From positions 4,399,081 through 4,463,080 of the forward strand of contig JAQFVV010000063.1 in NCBI GenBank assembly GCA_028023455.1: a DNA stretch of 64,000 bases. Direction: 5' to 3'. The notes under the pieces are model-generated. The model saw only the letters and a list, made by a program, of their open reading frames with translations. It made no database searches and was not told where the DNA came from. Position numbers and translations under genes: made by a program. The stretch's first letter is position 1; each line of letters opens with the position of its first letter. The DNA is from Epiperipatus broadwayi (lineage: Eukaryota; Onychophora; Udeonychophora; Euonychophora; Peripatidae). Below, piece after piece: positions 1 to 12,094 of this stretch.

Positions 1-1205
1 TAATATATTTTTAAGACAAAATAAACTTTCAATTGTTTTTGTTTCTTCACCAAATATATCAAGATCGTATCTTGAGACAATATATATACATAAAAAAAGA
101 AAGGAGTAAAGTAACATATTTTAAATGTCTTTTTTTTTTCTGAAGTCAAATAACTAAAATGTTCTTTAAAAAAATACGTAAAGCATTTAAAAATCTTCAA
201 ATTACAAACAGATGTTTTTAAAAGTATTACTATGAATATAAAATATCAAACTATTTTTTTAAAAATATATATAAATCAACGTTTTTTGAGTTAATATTAA
301 AAAAATCATATAAAATAATGTTTAGCAGTTTCTCAATCAACTGAATTGCGTTCTGCAAATTTATAATTTTTAAAAATATATACTATGGCAGTAGTTTACG
401 ATAGCCGTTTGTGGGAGATGTATTATTATGTTATTGATTATCAGGGTTTTTGGGTTAGAGAAAAGCTGGTTCCATTCGTTGTCCAATGATTGGATTGTTA
501 GCTAGATTAGATTGGCTATAGATCAGCCATTCAAAAAAAGCAAATTCTAATCTTGCTTATTAATTCTCAGCTATATACAAAAATTTGTAAGTTTCCCCAC
601 TAAAAAGACTCAAAAGTGATCAACACTTATGCAGAAATGTCTTTATAATAAAACAAATAAGTATCATTCAATTAGTCTTACAAAAGTTAATAACATGATA
701 TTCATTATGCATTACACACAAATGTATAAAAATTTCCAGAATATAATATATATTGCTGTTGCATTTTAATGCCATTAAAAAGGGCAAACTAGAGATATAT
801 CTACAGTATACTTAAAATAAAGCATTCTAAAAAAAAAATTAAAAATTATTATTTATATGTGTTTTTAGTTAGCTGAAAATTTTCAAGCAAGTTTAGAATT
901 TTTATAAATATTTGTCCTATATTCAACATAGTTAGCATTTACAAATTATCACATAACAGATCGGTGAATTGTGAAAATACTTGATATTTTTCTGTAATAG
1001 CATAATGAGTCTGTTTACTATTTTTATATTTTCTCTTTATATACATATATAATTATAAAATAAATGATAAAGACATATATAGAATATTTTTATTCAGAGC
1101 AATTAAAAAGTGCTACATCGCCAAGAAATGCATTTTGGATATCATTTGTGATTTTTTTTAGATGTCTTTGTTCCTATGTTTCAAGAGTCTATGGCAGATG
1201 AGTAG

Positions 1206-1268
<63 letters not shown>

Positions 1269-1440
1269 CAAACAAACAAAATACCTAATTCTAAATTATC
1301 GTACAACAAACAAAACTACTTCTCTATGCAGCCGATTTAATATTTCAATCAGTAAATTGGTTTACATCAAATATATGAAATTGAGCTACCCTATGTGTTT
1401 ATGCTTAACTCTCAACCATTGCAACCCATAAAAATTACAC
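1..1440. other. AT-rich intergenic DNA, no gene recognised
   Basis: No coding frame, RNA gene or known repeat is recognisable. Poly-A and poly-T runs are common. The only long frame (1162-1431) runs through an AT dinucleotide microsatellite and is not credible. Confidence 0.6.
1210..1264. repeat. (AT)n microsatellite
   Basis: Uninterrupted alternating AT for about 55 bp. In one frame it reads as a Tyr-Ile repeat, which produces a spurious open frame. Confidence 0.95.
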
Positions 1441-1722
1441 AGTTACTCATTCTGGCAAAACTCTCTATACCTTATTGTCACTCAGTACAAGCCAGAGTAA
1501 TCAATGTATGCAGAAGGCTTGTTCATAAAATCCCCATCTAGTGCCTACTCATCCAATATCTCCAGACTAATTTCTGGCTTGTGGCCTTCATCAGTGAGGA
1601 GCCTTGGATCTGAGAGCACTGCACCTAGATCTTAGGATCTAATGCAACTCTCCAGAAGTTATAGGAAAGCATAAGAAATGGTGATCATGTGATGTTTATT
1701 GGCTTTACTCATTCTGCTGAGA
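1441..1722 (+). repeat. Dispersed repeat B, copy 1
   Basis: This stretch matches the reverse complement of 6093-6305. Shared blocks include the 'atccatctagtgc.tactcat.caatat' segment, 'gaggagc.ttggatctgag' and the right edge 'aagaaatggtgatcatgtg'. The order of blocks is the same with substitutions and indels throughout, so both are old copies of one interspersed repeat of about 210-280 bp. Copy 1 has about 60 extra bases near 1615-1670. I see no coding capacity, inverted termini or poly-A tail, so the class is unknown. Confidence 0.7.
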
Positions 1723-4700
1723 AATAAATTAGATAGTGTTCAGCAAAATAGCCAATCATATTAATATATTTATCCAAACTCTTGATGAATAATATCATTT
1801 TCGAGATACAGATGAATTAAAAATAATATTTACAATTTTACTCATTAGCTATCCTATCAATGTTTTCAGCTTCAAATTAAAAATTCTGGACAAAAATTTT
1901 CTCCTTTTAACTACAACTTCCTGGTCTGTAACTTTAGATACCTGAAAGTCTGCATAGAAAAAATTAAAAATAAATACTTCCTAAAACCAGAAATAACTTC
2001 TATATACTGAAGCAGTCAATGTCTAATCATCATTGAGCTTCATGCTTCACCATCTACACTAACCTCCTGCAGGGCCCACAATTCAGACTGCACCGTAAAT
2101 ATATGCCATTCACCCACACACTGTAGGCATAATTATCCAAGGAATTAATAAAATTATTTAGTAAAGTAAAACAGTAGTGTGTGTGATGCATATATATATG
2201 AACGGAGCAATAATTCTATTAATATTTATTGCTGAAAATTAGATGTTCTTATATATTTGTAAATATCTTTTTATATGTGTGTATTTAATTAAAGTATTGG
2301 AATGTAAAAACAAAGAAAAATGGGGAAGGCTTAAAATACTAAAATTATCTTTATCTATAATCAGATTGTTTTTATTAATTAAAATTATAAATCTTAATTA
2401 AAATCATAAGAAATTCTTTTGTTAGTTGTTTGCAAATCTTTAAAAAATATCTAAAATGGTATTTCAAGCCTTATCTGTTTTAAAAATATTTTTACTAATT
2501 AAATGTTTTTTTAATCAAAAGATTACAGAGATAGCTGTGAGCAACTGAAATTGCATTCTTGGGGGATTAAAAGGTGTATCAAAAGGGCCGTCAGTTTACT
2601 TTGAGTTAGTAATTAAACTGTGAATTAGTTAGTAAATTATTTCAGAACATTTGAGTTAGTAATTTTCCAGAAAAATTGATTCATCATTCCATTTTAAGAA
2701 GTCAGGAAAAGTTTCATGCTATGAAGTTTGAGTAGAGAAATCTTTCATCTTTCTCTTCTTCTCTCAGAGAACTTTTCCTGCTGCTGCCATGTTCCATCCA
2801 TCTGACTGGTCATGCCAGATGACTGTTTGACTGCTGACCCAAACTGCTGACTGCTATAACTGTGCTTCCTAAGGTAACCTAGCTTAATGTCAAGCTGTCT
2901 TAATAAGTAAATCCTTTTGTAATATGTAGTTCAACCTTTGTATTTTAATTCATATATTAATTTATAAGTTTCTATTAATTATGTTTTTAAACTCTCTCTC
3001 TGTAATCCTTACTACTATAATGTAATTCTAATTATGCCCTTGCATGTTTAATTTATGTTATATAGTTTTGTGTAGCTCCATTAAATATTTAACTTATTTT
3101 GTTTAATGCATATATATAATTTATTTTCTTTAATATGCCAATAATACCCAAACTCGCGAGTCTGAAAAAGGGGGCAAATAATTGTTTAATTTGGAAAGAA
3201 GCGGAGGCTTCATTTAAAATCTATCAAAAGTTTTGTTTATTTAAAATAGAAATTGTTTGCCAGTTTGTTTTCATTTTAAATTCTTGAAGTCAGTTGAAAA
3301 CTTTTACTGTGGATGAATTCTGCTAAATTTACTGCTTTGAATCTGTCTTTAAAATTTCATTTTTAAAAGATCGCTAACTTTATTTTTAGGATCGTCCCTC
3401 CTTACTGTTTGTTGCCTGGAGGGCTAATTTTATCAGTAATACATATATGGGAATCAAAATTAAATATAAATTTTGTTAGGTTAATGTCATAGTTAAAAGA
3501 GTTATTCTCCGTTATAATTTTCTGAATAATTCTTTATTCAAATATATCATTGCACAGGAGTCAAACCATTTACAGGCTTTCGAATATATTAAGTTTATCA
3601 CACAGGTATAATGCTGCTGGCATATCTTTCCTTTCTCTTACGGTACTTTCACATATATTTTCTTCATTGCTTTGTCATTGGTGACTTCGGAAATTCGAAT
3701 CTCCTGTTCTACTTTCTCAAAACCATTTGTAATCAGAGGTATATGCTACTCCCTGTGGAATGCGAGGTTTATAGAGTTTTGATGGTGCTGCAGAAGTTCC
3801 ATACAGCTGGCTCTGGGCATTCAAACCAAACCTCTCCATTGAATACCATATCATCAAAATGGCAATCATATCAACCCTCATTTATTATCAAATGTCTTAA
3901 AATAATGAAGGATTCAAATTACCTTAAGATCCGTATTTCTTTATTTAATTGATTTATGCCTGTTTGACCTTTCGTTAGGTGTTGGAAATAATGACTCATT
4001 CATGAACTGTGCCAACATGCTAATTAATCAGTATGTTGATTTTAAAACTGCTTTCTTTTAAAATACTAATTGATTCCCATAGACGGAAATCAATTTATAT
4101 TAATGATTGTATCATGTATTCTTGTAAATGTAGCAGATTGTTTGTTTCTTATTTATAAGTTCCAAAGATGTCTTTTCCAAGCAATGCCAATAAAAGTATA
4201 TATAATGATTTTCATAAGGCAGATAAGTGATTGAGATTGTGTATTTTTGTCTGTTTATCAAATCATTTACTACTAAACCTGTCACGATCTTTTATATTTA
4301 TTTTAGGCATCCACAATGTTCTGTTAGTAAAATGTTAAATTGGCATATTAACTCTGCACAAGTTATAATACACTCCAGAAAATTATATTCATTAAATAAT
4401 TAATGTAAAGGGGATTTTATAAAAACAAATCCCAAGTTTTGTAAATAGACAATATCTTCCAAGCGTGAAATCTTTTGTAACGTATATATGCGTTTTCTTA
4501 ATATTTTATTAAATATATATTTCATGTAAATCCTGGTTTGTTTTAAATTATTATTTTCTAATTAGTATTTAGAATTATTTTCTTTAGCTAATAACTTAGC
4601 GTTAATAATAATAACTGTAATAAATGTAATTCCTGTGCTACTCTTATCTCGATCATTACCATCATTCTGATTTTGTGCTTTACTGCTGTATTTCTGGGCC

Positions 4701-5660
4701 CGGAATTAAAATAATTGTGCTGTATCATCAGGATTGTTGTTCATTGGGTCAGAGACTCGAAGAATAGGCAAATAGGTTAGAATTCAGGATTGCTCCAGAC
4801 CTGTGTATCTCGAGCATGATCGGATTCGAGGTACTTTTGCTTAGGAGTTGAATCTTGTTAAGTGAGCAGACTATTTTGACTGGTACAATATATATTAAGA
4901 AAACTGTTGGCATAATCAATATTGTTTGTTAAACATGCTAAATTTAATCCATTAAATACTGCAATTAAATGAGCGTTTTTTGTGTGTGTGATTAGTTACA
5001 GATAAATACATTAATGATTTTTTTTAATGACTTGTACTTTTATTTATATAAATTCTTATATTTAGGATTTAAGTTTATAAATAAATAATTTTAATTATAT
5101 AATCAATATTAATACATTTTATTATTATTACAGATATGATTATGAAAGTTATTTATCTTTCCACATTTCAGACATTCTAAAAAATAATATTTGAAAGTAG
5201 CTAGAAGAATACTTTCAATTTATTTTTTATAATAAGCCAAACTAATTACAGAATGACGGGAAGAGAAGAAATCACTCTTTTTGCATTTACAGTAACGAAC
5301 AATACACATACTTAATTTTACAATTTCAACTATATTTAAACATTGATGATTATCAAAGTTTAAATATAGTTAAATTACTATATTTGTAATATGCGGTAAT
5401 ATTTAATCTCTCATCTTTTTATTCTCCGTATTTCATCATATCGTTAAACATACATATTTTATATTAGAGCTTGGTTCTAACATTAGTTTTAAAAAGTTAA
5501 CATAGAGATATTTTCATTTCAATATATAAAAATAGAGTAATGGAAACAATATGGGTGCTTCAATGGAAGCCTTGGGTAAGAAAAAAACGGTGTAGGTGAT
5601 ATACTTCTGAGTAAAATAATGTGAGATTCCAATACCCATTCAAGTGATTTATGTCTGCAA
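1723..5660. other. AT-rich intergenic DNA; less repetitive segments
   Basis: No convincing gene. The frame at 3611-3952 (113 codons) has no recognisable domain and lies in AT-rich sequence. The stretches 2520-2900, 3140-3420 and 4640-4880 have a somewhat more balanced composition and could hold regulatory or decayed sequence, but nothing specific is identifiable. A short perfect hairpin occurs at 5328-5341 / 5358-5371. Confidence 0.5.
5328..5371. repeat. Short hairpin (14-bp arms)
   Basis: The arms aactatatttaaac (5328-5341) and gtttaaatatagtt (5358-5371) are perfect reverse complements around a 16-nt loop. There is no T-run or gene context to make it a terminator. It may be chance in AT-rich DNA or a MITE relic. 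Confidence 0.6.
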
Positions 5661-5682
5661 TTCTACATAATAAATATAGATT

Positions 5683-5785
5683 TTTTTTTCTCATGTGTCA
5701 TAGCATCAGCCGGGAAGCGAACCCGCTAACCCGGGACAACTGCTTGTAAAGCAGCTGTCGCTGACCTCTCGACCACCAATGCTTG
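5683..5785 (-). mobile_element. tRNA(Val)-derived mini-SINE, copy 1, with target-site duplication
   Basis: On the minus strand this is a tRNA-shaped sequence followed directly by about 10 nt and a poly-A tail (T-run at about 5681-5689). The acceptor halves pair over 7 bp with wobbles. A box A-like segment (tggtcgagagg) and a box B-like segment (gcgggttcgcttcc) are visible, and the anticodon loop carries TAC. The region between anticodon and T arms is longer than in a normal tRNA(Val). An 18-bp direct repeat with one mismatch flanks it (acataataaatatagatt at 5665-5682; acataataagtatagatt at 5786-5803), which is the mark of LINE-mediated insertion. The body is almost nothing but the tRNA, so this is a very short SINE type. 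Confidence 0.88.
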
Positions 5786-6092
5786 ACATAATAAGTATAG
5801 ATTAAGATGTTGGGTGGCTTATTATAAATACTTTATCAGTCATGTTATCTAATTATATTTTTTTACTCGTTTTTTGTTTTGATTAATCCGATAATTAATT
5901 GCAATAACTAATCTTCACTCATTTTGATAACATGCAACTCAGTCATAATTCAATAAAAATTTTAAAAATCTAATATATTTAAAATACTTTATTTTAATGA
6001 TGATTAATAGTTAAATAAAAATTGACAACAAATTTTAATACACAAATCATTCTAATTAAGCTTAAGAAGATTACTATTGATAAGCAAACAAC

Positions 6093-6305
6093 TAAAACAT
6101 CACATGATCACCATTTCTTCAGATCCAAAGCTCCTCGTTGAAGAAAATCATAAGCTAAAAACAAATCTGGGGATATTGAATGAGTAAGCACTAGATGGAT
6201 ATTCTATCCACAAACCTTCCTGTAACCATTGCTTACTAAGGCTTACACTAGGTGGCACTACCATATGGAGAGTTTGCTACTGCTGATGAGTAAACAAATA
6301 TGAAA
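6093..6305 (-). repeat. Dispersed repeat B, copy 2 (inverted relative to copy 1)
   Basis: The reverse complement aligns block by block with 1441-1722, starting at 'cacatgatcaccatttctt' and ending near 'tgatgagta'. The class is unknown. The two copies lie about 4.5 kb apart in opposite orientation. Confidence 0.7.
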
Positions 6306-6371
6306 TGCTGAAATTTCTTTTAATATTTAAATACATGTATGTTGTCTATACTAAACTTAATGTAATTATAA

Positions 6372-6556
6372 GGTACTTGAACCCAGACTTTCAAACTCCC
6401 CACATCTATCCAATCCATCTTATGAATGCTGGTTCTGCATGAAATATGCATATTGGAGAGCATTTATCTTTTTCACATGTATGTGGTCATGTGTATCAGT
6501 TGTATAAGATGGATTGTATAGCTGTGGGGAGTTTGAAAGTCCGAGTTCAAGTCTCT
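6372..6556 (+). mobile_element. Hammerhead/Pol III-box repeat family, locus 1 (with inverted arms)
   Basis: The left arm 6372-6422 is an imperfect reverse complement of the right arm 6505-6555. Each arm carries a box B-like segment (gagttcaag on the plus strand at about 6542). Between them sits a hammerhead-like core: cttatga at 6419-6425, a stem-loop, GAAA at 6441-6444 and tattgg at 6451-6456. The first core block has a G-to-T change (CTTATGA, not CTGATGA), so this copy should be inactive. It is a member of the family seen best at 28.06-29.2 kb. Confidence 0.7.
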
Positions 6557-6784
6557 TATAATAATTTTTTTTTGTAATTTTTTTCTTTTCTACTACTTTT
6601 CCTTAACATATTCTGATTTCATATAAATAATTTAATATCATTTCTTTTTATACTCAAAAAGTTACATAAAATTATTTACATACACACATACAGTACATAA
6701 TGGGTATTATACTTTTCTATTAAAAAAATATTGGAAAAAATATGTCTGATTATTAAAATAATTCAATTTTACAGTCCATAAAAA

Positions 6785-6965
6785 TTTTCTTTGCCTTATT
6801 TAAGTTCCTACATGCTATTATTAACAGTTTAATGTACTTTGAAAATTTAAATAATGTTAATTTTTTTAAAGACATCCAATACTCAATTCTAGATGACGGA
6901 AATAGGCCAATATATAAATACAACTAAAATACCATCATCACAAACCTGCAGGAAAACATTAATAA
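6785..6965 (+). mobile_element. SINE/LINE tail fragment of the box A/B SINE family
   Basis: Contains the 3' part of the SINE seen at 7396-7690 and 30118-30412: 'gctattattaacagttta', then an AT-rich run ending 'aatttttttaaagacat', then 'agatgacggaaatagg' and 'accatcatcacaaacctgcaggaaaac'. The tRNA-like head is absent, so it is 5'-truncated. The frame at 6893-7168 that starts here is not a gene. Confidence 0.65.
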
Positions 6966-7089
6966 GTTTAATAGTTTTTATATTACAGAAGCAGCATCCA
7001 TTTTCCCACCTTGGAGTGCTGTATGTGTTTACATTTATTAATAATATTTTTTTTTCAGTTTACATTGAAAACATCAATTCAACTAGAGA

Positions 7090-7395
7090 GGTTTTTAGTA
7101 TTTGCCTAAAGGTTTGTCACAATGGCATATTCGTATTAATTATTGGTTGGGCTATTTCCACCATCTAATATTAATAACTGAATATCTTTAACTTCATTTA
7201 AACTTTCTAAATCCATTCAACTGTTAGTAATAGCACACAGGTTATTATTTAACACAATGCTTTGAGTTGTATTATTCTTCTCTCTTTTTCAGATGTGCTG
7301 ATCTGACCATTGACAGTACTAGCATGGGAATCAATTCTGAACATTTAGATTCTTGAATAATGAGTTTTAAAGTAACATTCTAACTAATTGAGCTA
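7090..7395 (-). mobile_element. SINE copy, minus half of a head-to-head inverted pair
   Basis: Read on the minus strand this gives, in order, a degenerate box A (agctcaattagttagaatg), a box B-like segment (attgattccc), the 'tactgtcaatggtca' block, 'gtgctattactaacagttgaatg', and the tail with 'agatggtggaaatagcccaac'. The same order occurs in 7396-7690 and 30118-30412. The tRNA-like head abuts the head of the plus-strand copy. Confidence 0.75.
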
Positions 7396-7690
7396 TTCCA
7401 AAGGGATTAGAGTGTTACTTTAAATTTCAATATTCAGAAATCTTAAGATCCAGCTTCAATCCCCATGCTGGTACTGTCAGTGGTCAGGCCAGTGACACTT
7501 GAACAAGAGATGAGAACAATATTACTTGAAACATTGTCTTAAGTATTAACTTGTGTGCTATTACTAACAATTGAATGTATTTTAAAAATGTAAATAAAGT
7601 TTAAATTTTTTTAAAGACATTTAGTTTTTAATATTAGATGATGGAAATAGTTCAACAAATAATTAATAATACATAGGTCTTAGTCTTTCT
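7396..7690 (+). mobile_element. SINE copy, plus half of a head-to-head inverted pair
   Basis: Same family as 30118-30412. It has a degenerate tRNA-like head, then the 'ggtactgtcagtggtcaggcc' block, 'cttgaacaagagatgagaacaa', 'tgtgctattactaacaattgaatg' and an AT-rich tail ending 'aatttttttaaagacat'. With 7090-7395 it makes an imperfect palindrome of about 600 bp. Confidence 0.75.
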
Positions 7691-8279
7691 GATAATGAGA
7701 CTGATATTTCATTTTCATTAAGAGCCAAAAGTTATTGAAAAATGATATCAATCAGAGTATATTTAACTGAGATGAAAATTGACATTTTGCTATTAATTTC
7801 ATTTTTAAAAAATCATGGTATGGTACAGTAAGTTTTTTACTATTTTTATTTTTTGATGAATATGAATGATAAAAAACACTCACTAAATATATAATGACAT
7901 GAAAGGCTGAAACCTTTGCCAGAAGCACCTTAAAAATGCTTATATGACAGCCAATCAGATGTAAAAATACAAGGCAGAGATTTTATGAGAAAAAGATGGT
8001 TTCCACCTTCTTCTCTACTTAAATTTATATATAAATAAACCAATCTTAAGCATTTTGAAATAAGAGCATGAAGCTTTAAACACCTTCACATTTAATTCAA
8101 ATATATGTGAAAATGTCCTCTCTCAATTTATTATTAATAACAACATCATTAATATTTTAAATTTTGCTTATATTATAATCTTAATTTGTGTATACATAAT
8201 ATGAACACAGAAAGATGTCTCATATATATAAAGGAATTTCATCTGTTAGTGATTATCTTATAATTTCATTATTCTAGGA

Positions 8280-10073
8280 CAGGGGTGGGAACCTCCAGTT
8301 GTGGGGCCATCTCCAGTCTTTGAAAACTCTCAATATAGCCCCTGAACATTTTCAAAAATGTATATAAAATGGCTCTGTATAAAACTTTTATTTAAACATA
8401 TGTATAGTTGAAATATTGAATTAAGAAGTAAGTAAAATAAAATACTGTATTACTTCAAATACAAGCTACATTCAAATTAAACCACAGTAGGATTTTAAGT
8501 TTGAAAAATTGAAAAAAAAAAATCTAAAAATAATTTTATAATAAATAAGGTATTCAAAAATAAGACACATATTTATTTACTTAAATAGGAACTAATATAA
8601 TTTTCTTTTGAATTCAGCATCATATGAAGACAGTTTTTCCATCATTAAGTGAGTATGGGTAATAAAAAAATTCAAAATTTAAATACATGCAGATACTATG
8701 CAATTTACATAGCTTCTAGCAATAATTGTAATACTAAGTGCATTAATGCTTGGAGCATAAAGCAATGACATGATTGTGAGTGAGTGCAAGATTGGCCAAA
8801 ATAAGATACTAAAATGTTTCACTTGGAATTAGCATGGGTTATGAAAAAAATTAAAATATGGCCAGATACAATGTTGTTCTACATGGCTGCTACCAAATAG
8901 TAACTTGATTAATTCAGAAAAGAGTGAATGGGAAATCATGAATAAATTTTTATCAATGACCATAATACTATAAATATGTGTAGAGCATAAAGCAAAGCCA
9001 CAATCATTGAGGAATGTAAAATTGGCAGAAATAAGATGTTAAAATATTCACTTCAAATTTAAGCTGCACCCCAATTTTATGTCTTCAAATTGTGAATTAA
9101 AAAATGCAACTTAAATTTGAAGTAATATGGTTTTTAGTTTTTCAGCTATGTCTAACCTTCATAATCATTCTAGTCCATTTTTGTTAGAGATGAAATGTTC
9201 CAACAAATTATCTATATTGTGTGATCTGTCTAACTAAAGATTTAATCTATGTTGTTAAGAGCATTTTGTTTGTTTTTAATAGTGATTTTCACAGACTAAT
9301 TGTATATTCATAAAAATGAAATTAGAATTTTACTTTCTTTTATTATTATTACTTTGTCTTTTTATATTAGGATGGCTATACAAAGTAAGATAAGAAAAAT
9401 TGACACAGAAAATTACTCATTTCAATAGCAATGGATTAAATGCATATTTTTTATACAAAGAAATAGTCAATTGATGATCCAAATATGTCTGGAGAGTATT
9501 TCAATTAATAAAGGACACAATATTAAGAAGCACTATTTATCAAACAGTCTGATAACAACAAAAGTTTTGGGAAAAAAAGAAATATTAAAATAGAAAACTC
9601 GAAAAGTAGCTTAATCAAGTGGCTGCCACGTCTTAGAAAATTGTATGATTCAAATTATATTATTTTAAAATAAAAATCAGAAACTTTGAACCCATTTTCT
9701 GAAAGGAAGTTTATAAATGACTACATCCTAACTGCTATAGAATTAATTTGTCCAGAATATTAAAAAAAAATTGAGAATATAAATGTCAAGAAGAATAGTT
9801 ACAATGAAAATTAGAAAAAATGTCGTTAAATCTGGAGCAGTCATTAATAATATTGATATTATTTTATTTTTAATTCACAAAATATTATGGCTCTCATTTA
9901 ATTTAAAATTGGTCTGCTAGCTGAAAAGATTGTCTGCCACTAATGATTAGGAGTAAATTAAATAAATGTTGATGAAATATCAAGCTAATTTTTAAGTTGA
10001 TAATTTTGTATGGCCTATGAATAATATTATAATTATCCATTGCCTTTGGCAAAAAAAAAGTTTCCCATCCTTG
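8280..10073 (+). mobile_element. Fossil hAT-type DNA transposon (about 1.8 kb)
   Basis: The left end begins CAGGGGTGGGAACCTCC and the right end, read on the minus strand, begins CAAGGATGGGAAACTTT. These are related inverted termini of the CAGGGGTGG type typical of many hAT elements. The flanking octamers ttctagga (8272-8279) and ctctagag (10074-10081) match at 5 of 8 bases, as expected for an old 8-bp hAT target duplication. Transposase remnants lie inside at 9372-9840 on the plus strand. Much of the C-terminal half of a usual hAT transposase cannot be found, so the copy is deleted as well as mutated. Confidence 0.8.
9372..9840 (+). pseudogene. hAT transposase N-terminal remnant (GTF2IRD2/FAM200/ZBED-like type)
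   Basis: Starting at ATG 9372 the translation runs MAIQSKIRKIDTENYSFQ, then a stop, then fragments such as SISINKGHNIKKHY. This follows the pattern of the N-terminal zinc-finger region of hAT transposases (RKIDxENRxFQ ... NLKRHY). Further on (about 9605-9770) PFSERKFINDYILTAIELIC matches the PFSDGEFVKxCLLxxAExxCP block found in domesticated and free hAT transposases, as I recall that family. Several stops and frame changes break it and the catalytic core is missing. Non-functional remnant inside the hAT element; the family call is from remembered motifs, not a search. Confidence 0.7.
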
Positions 10074-10081
10074 CTCTAGAG

Positions 10082-11875
10082 AATGATTATTTATCTACTC
10101 AATGTCAATAGGGTGATTATAATCTTAAAACTTAACACTATTTAATCATAGCCTAGAATGAGGAGTGATTCAAACTCACAGTAAGAACAAGTCTCAAGTT
10201 ACACCTGCTATATTTGCTGATCATCATCTACCTGACATATATATGTCCTAATTTAATAAAGATGTGTTATAATTGACCCTCACTAAATATCGTTCTATTT
10301 TAAGCAGAAGAAAAAAAAAACAAAATTTTCTTTTAAATTTTACTTTTTTAATTAGTTCTTTTCTGTTAAGACAAACAAAAGAAATGTATTTTTTATCAAA
10401 AAATAAATTTATTATGTCCTTGAAGGTTTTTGTTCTAATTAGTTTTTACATATTTATTAGTTTTAAAATATACACCACCCCTCTTTTTTTAGATATTAAA
10501 ACTAGATAAACTATTGTTAAAGCTTAGTTTTACCCTTCCCTTAGCTTAGCTTTTATGTTTATATACACTGGGTTGAATTTATGGTCTACAACAATGAGCT
10601 ACAATATATATACATCTTGAAAAACTGTATCCATAAAATTCAGCAAACAATACATAATCTATTGTAATCAAAGCTTATCAGCAAAATGAGATACTATACA
10701 TGATGTACATTGTAAGCAAATGCAGAGGGGCTTAGAATAAAATATAGTGGATATCAAGCTTCCACTGATTATAAAAATCTTTTCAGCATTAACAAGTATT
10801 AATTATTCCAGGATGACAAGGTGCAACATTGGCAACATAGCTCCTAAATAAGATTTTTCCCAATATAAAGTAAGTTTTTTTCAGCATAAATAAGATTTCT
10901 TTGATTACATAATTAATATTCTAGCATCAAGCCACTGATGAAATGCATTGAAAAAAATAATTAAAACTCTTCTTCAATTGTTATGGTTAATTCGAGTTAT
11001 ATTAATGAAAGAAAAAGATGTGTAGATAATCTCAGAAGCACTTAGGTTATTTTTTTGTCTCTAGATTTTACTTGTTCCTATTTTTTGAGGATAAACAATT
11101 ATAAAGCTTCACCCTCTGTGTTGGATAACATTATGTTGTACAAGTTAGAATGTGTCATGATTTTATCATATGATTTGTCTGTGCAATTTAAATTTTTCTT
11201 TGTACATATGTCAATATGTTACGGATAAAATATGCATATTGCAGCTTTTTTATTTTGTTCAGTAGTGCTATTTAATTTTTATTAGAAAACAGTTGAACAT
11301 CGTAATCCAACTTCTGCCAATTCTTAAATATATTTCCAAAATTAGCTAAATACAAACATGTTAAAAAATTAATAGACTTAAACATTATTGTATAGACTGT
11401 TTATTGGACAAGCTATTTATTCTCACTTTTTTTTTTACTATTTTTCCTCTTTTCTAATTAGTTAATAATAATAATAGTAAAAACATGGAAATTATGTAAC
11501 AAATGAACAATAGGATTTAGATAAGAAAACTATAGTACTCTCAGCAACAAATAAACTCAATTTTTATGGGACTATATGTTAATCTAACACCAACTTCAAC
11601 CCCTCCTCACTATTTTTTTATTCATACAATCATGTGTTTCCATGTATTTTTCTCAATATCACATTTTAAAAAAAGCTATATAAATCTAATTTGATATATA
11701 TCTTGTTATGTAATAATTATTTTTCTTTCAATTACTGTAAATCATGTTTTCTTTCCTATCAAGATTGTAAACGTTTATTACATATGTAGTACTATGAATC
11801 AATTTGTATTTAAGACCGTATGTTTTCAAATTAACTTATGTAATCTTATTTGAATCTCAATAGTTTATCCTTTGA
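10082..11875. other. AT-rich intergenic DNA with one dispersed repeat
   Basis: No coding sequence recognised; the frame at 10273-10509 is K/F/I-rich AT noise. Dispersed repeat C lies at about 10560-10775. Confidence 0.5.
10560..10775 (+). repeat. Dispersed repeat C, copy 1
   Basis: The part from 'taatcaaagcttatcagcaaaatgag' to 'aataaaatatagtggatat...ccactg' aligns with 19727-19822. The two copies share order with many substitutions. Class unknown. Confidence 0.55.
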
Positions 11876-11879
11876 AACA

Positions 11880-11902
11880 TAATAATAATAGTAGTAGTAG
11901 TA

Positions 11903-11975
<73 letters not shown>

Positions 11976-12021
11976 CAGCAGCAGCAGCATAGTGGTGGGG
12001 GTAGTAGTAGTAGTAGTAGTA

Positions 12022-12071
<50 letters not shown>

Positions 12072-12094
12072 TTATTATTATTATTATTATTATT
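11880..12094. repeat. Compound trinucleotide microsatellite (AAT/AGT/AGC/GGT then TTA)
   Basis: About 215 bp of trinucleotides: (AAT)n, (AGT)n, (AAT)n, (AGT)n, a few AGC, an AGTGGTGGGGGT interruption, (AGT)n, (AAT)n, then (TTA)n. The switch from AAT to TTA at about 12070 gives a self-complementary end. Confidence 0.95.

Noticed and set aside
3611-3952. 113-codon frame with hydrophobic start
   Set aside because: No domain, no homology pattern, and the length is within chance for a 64 kb eukaryotic window.
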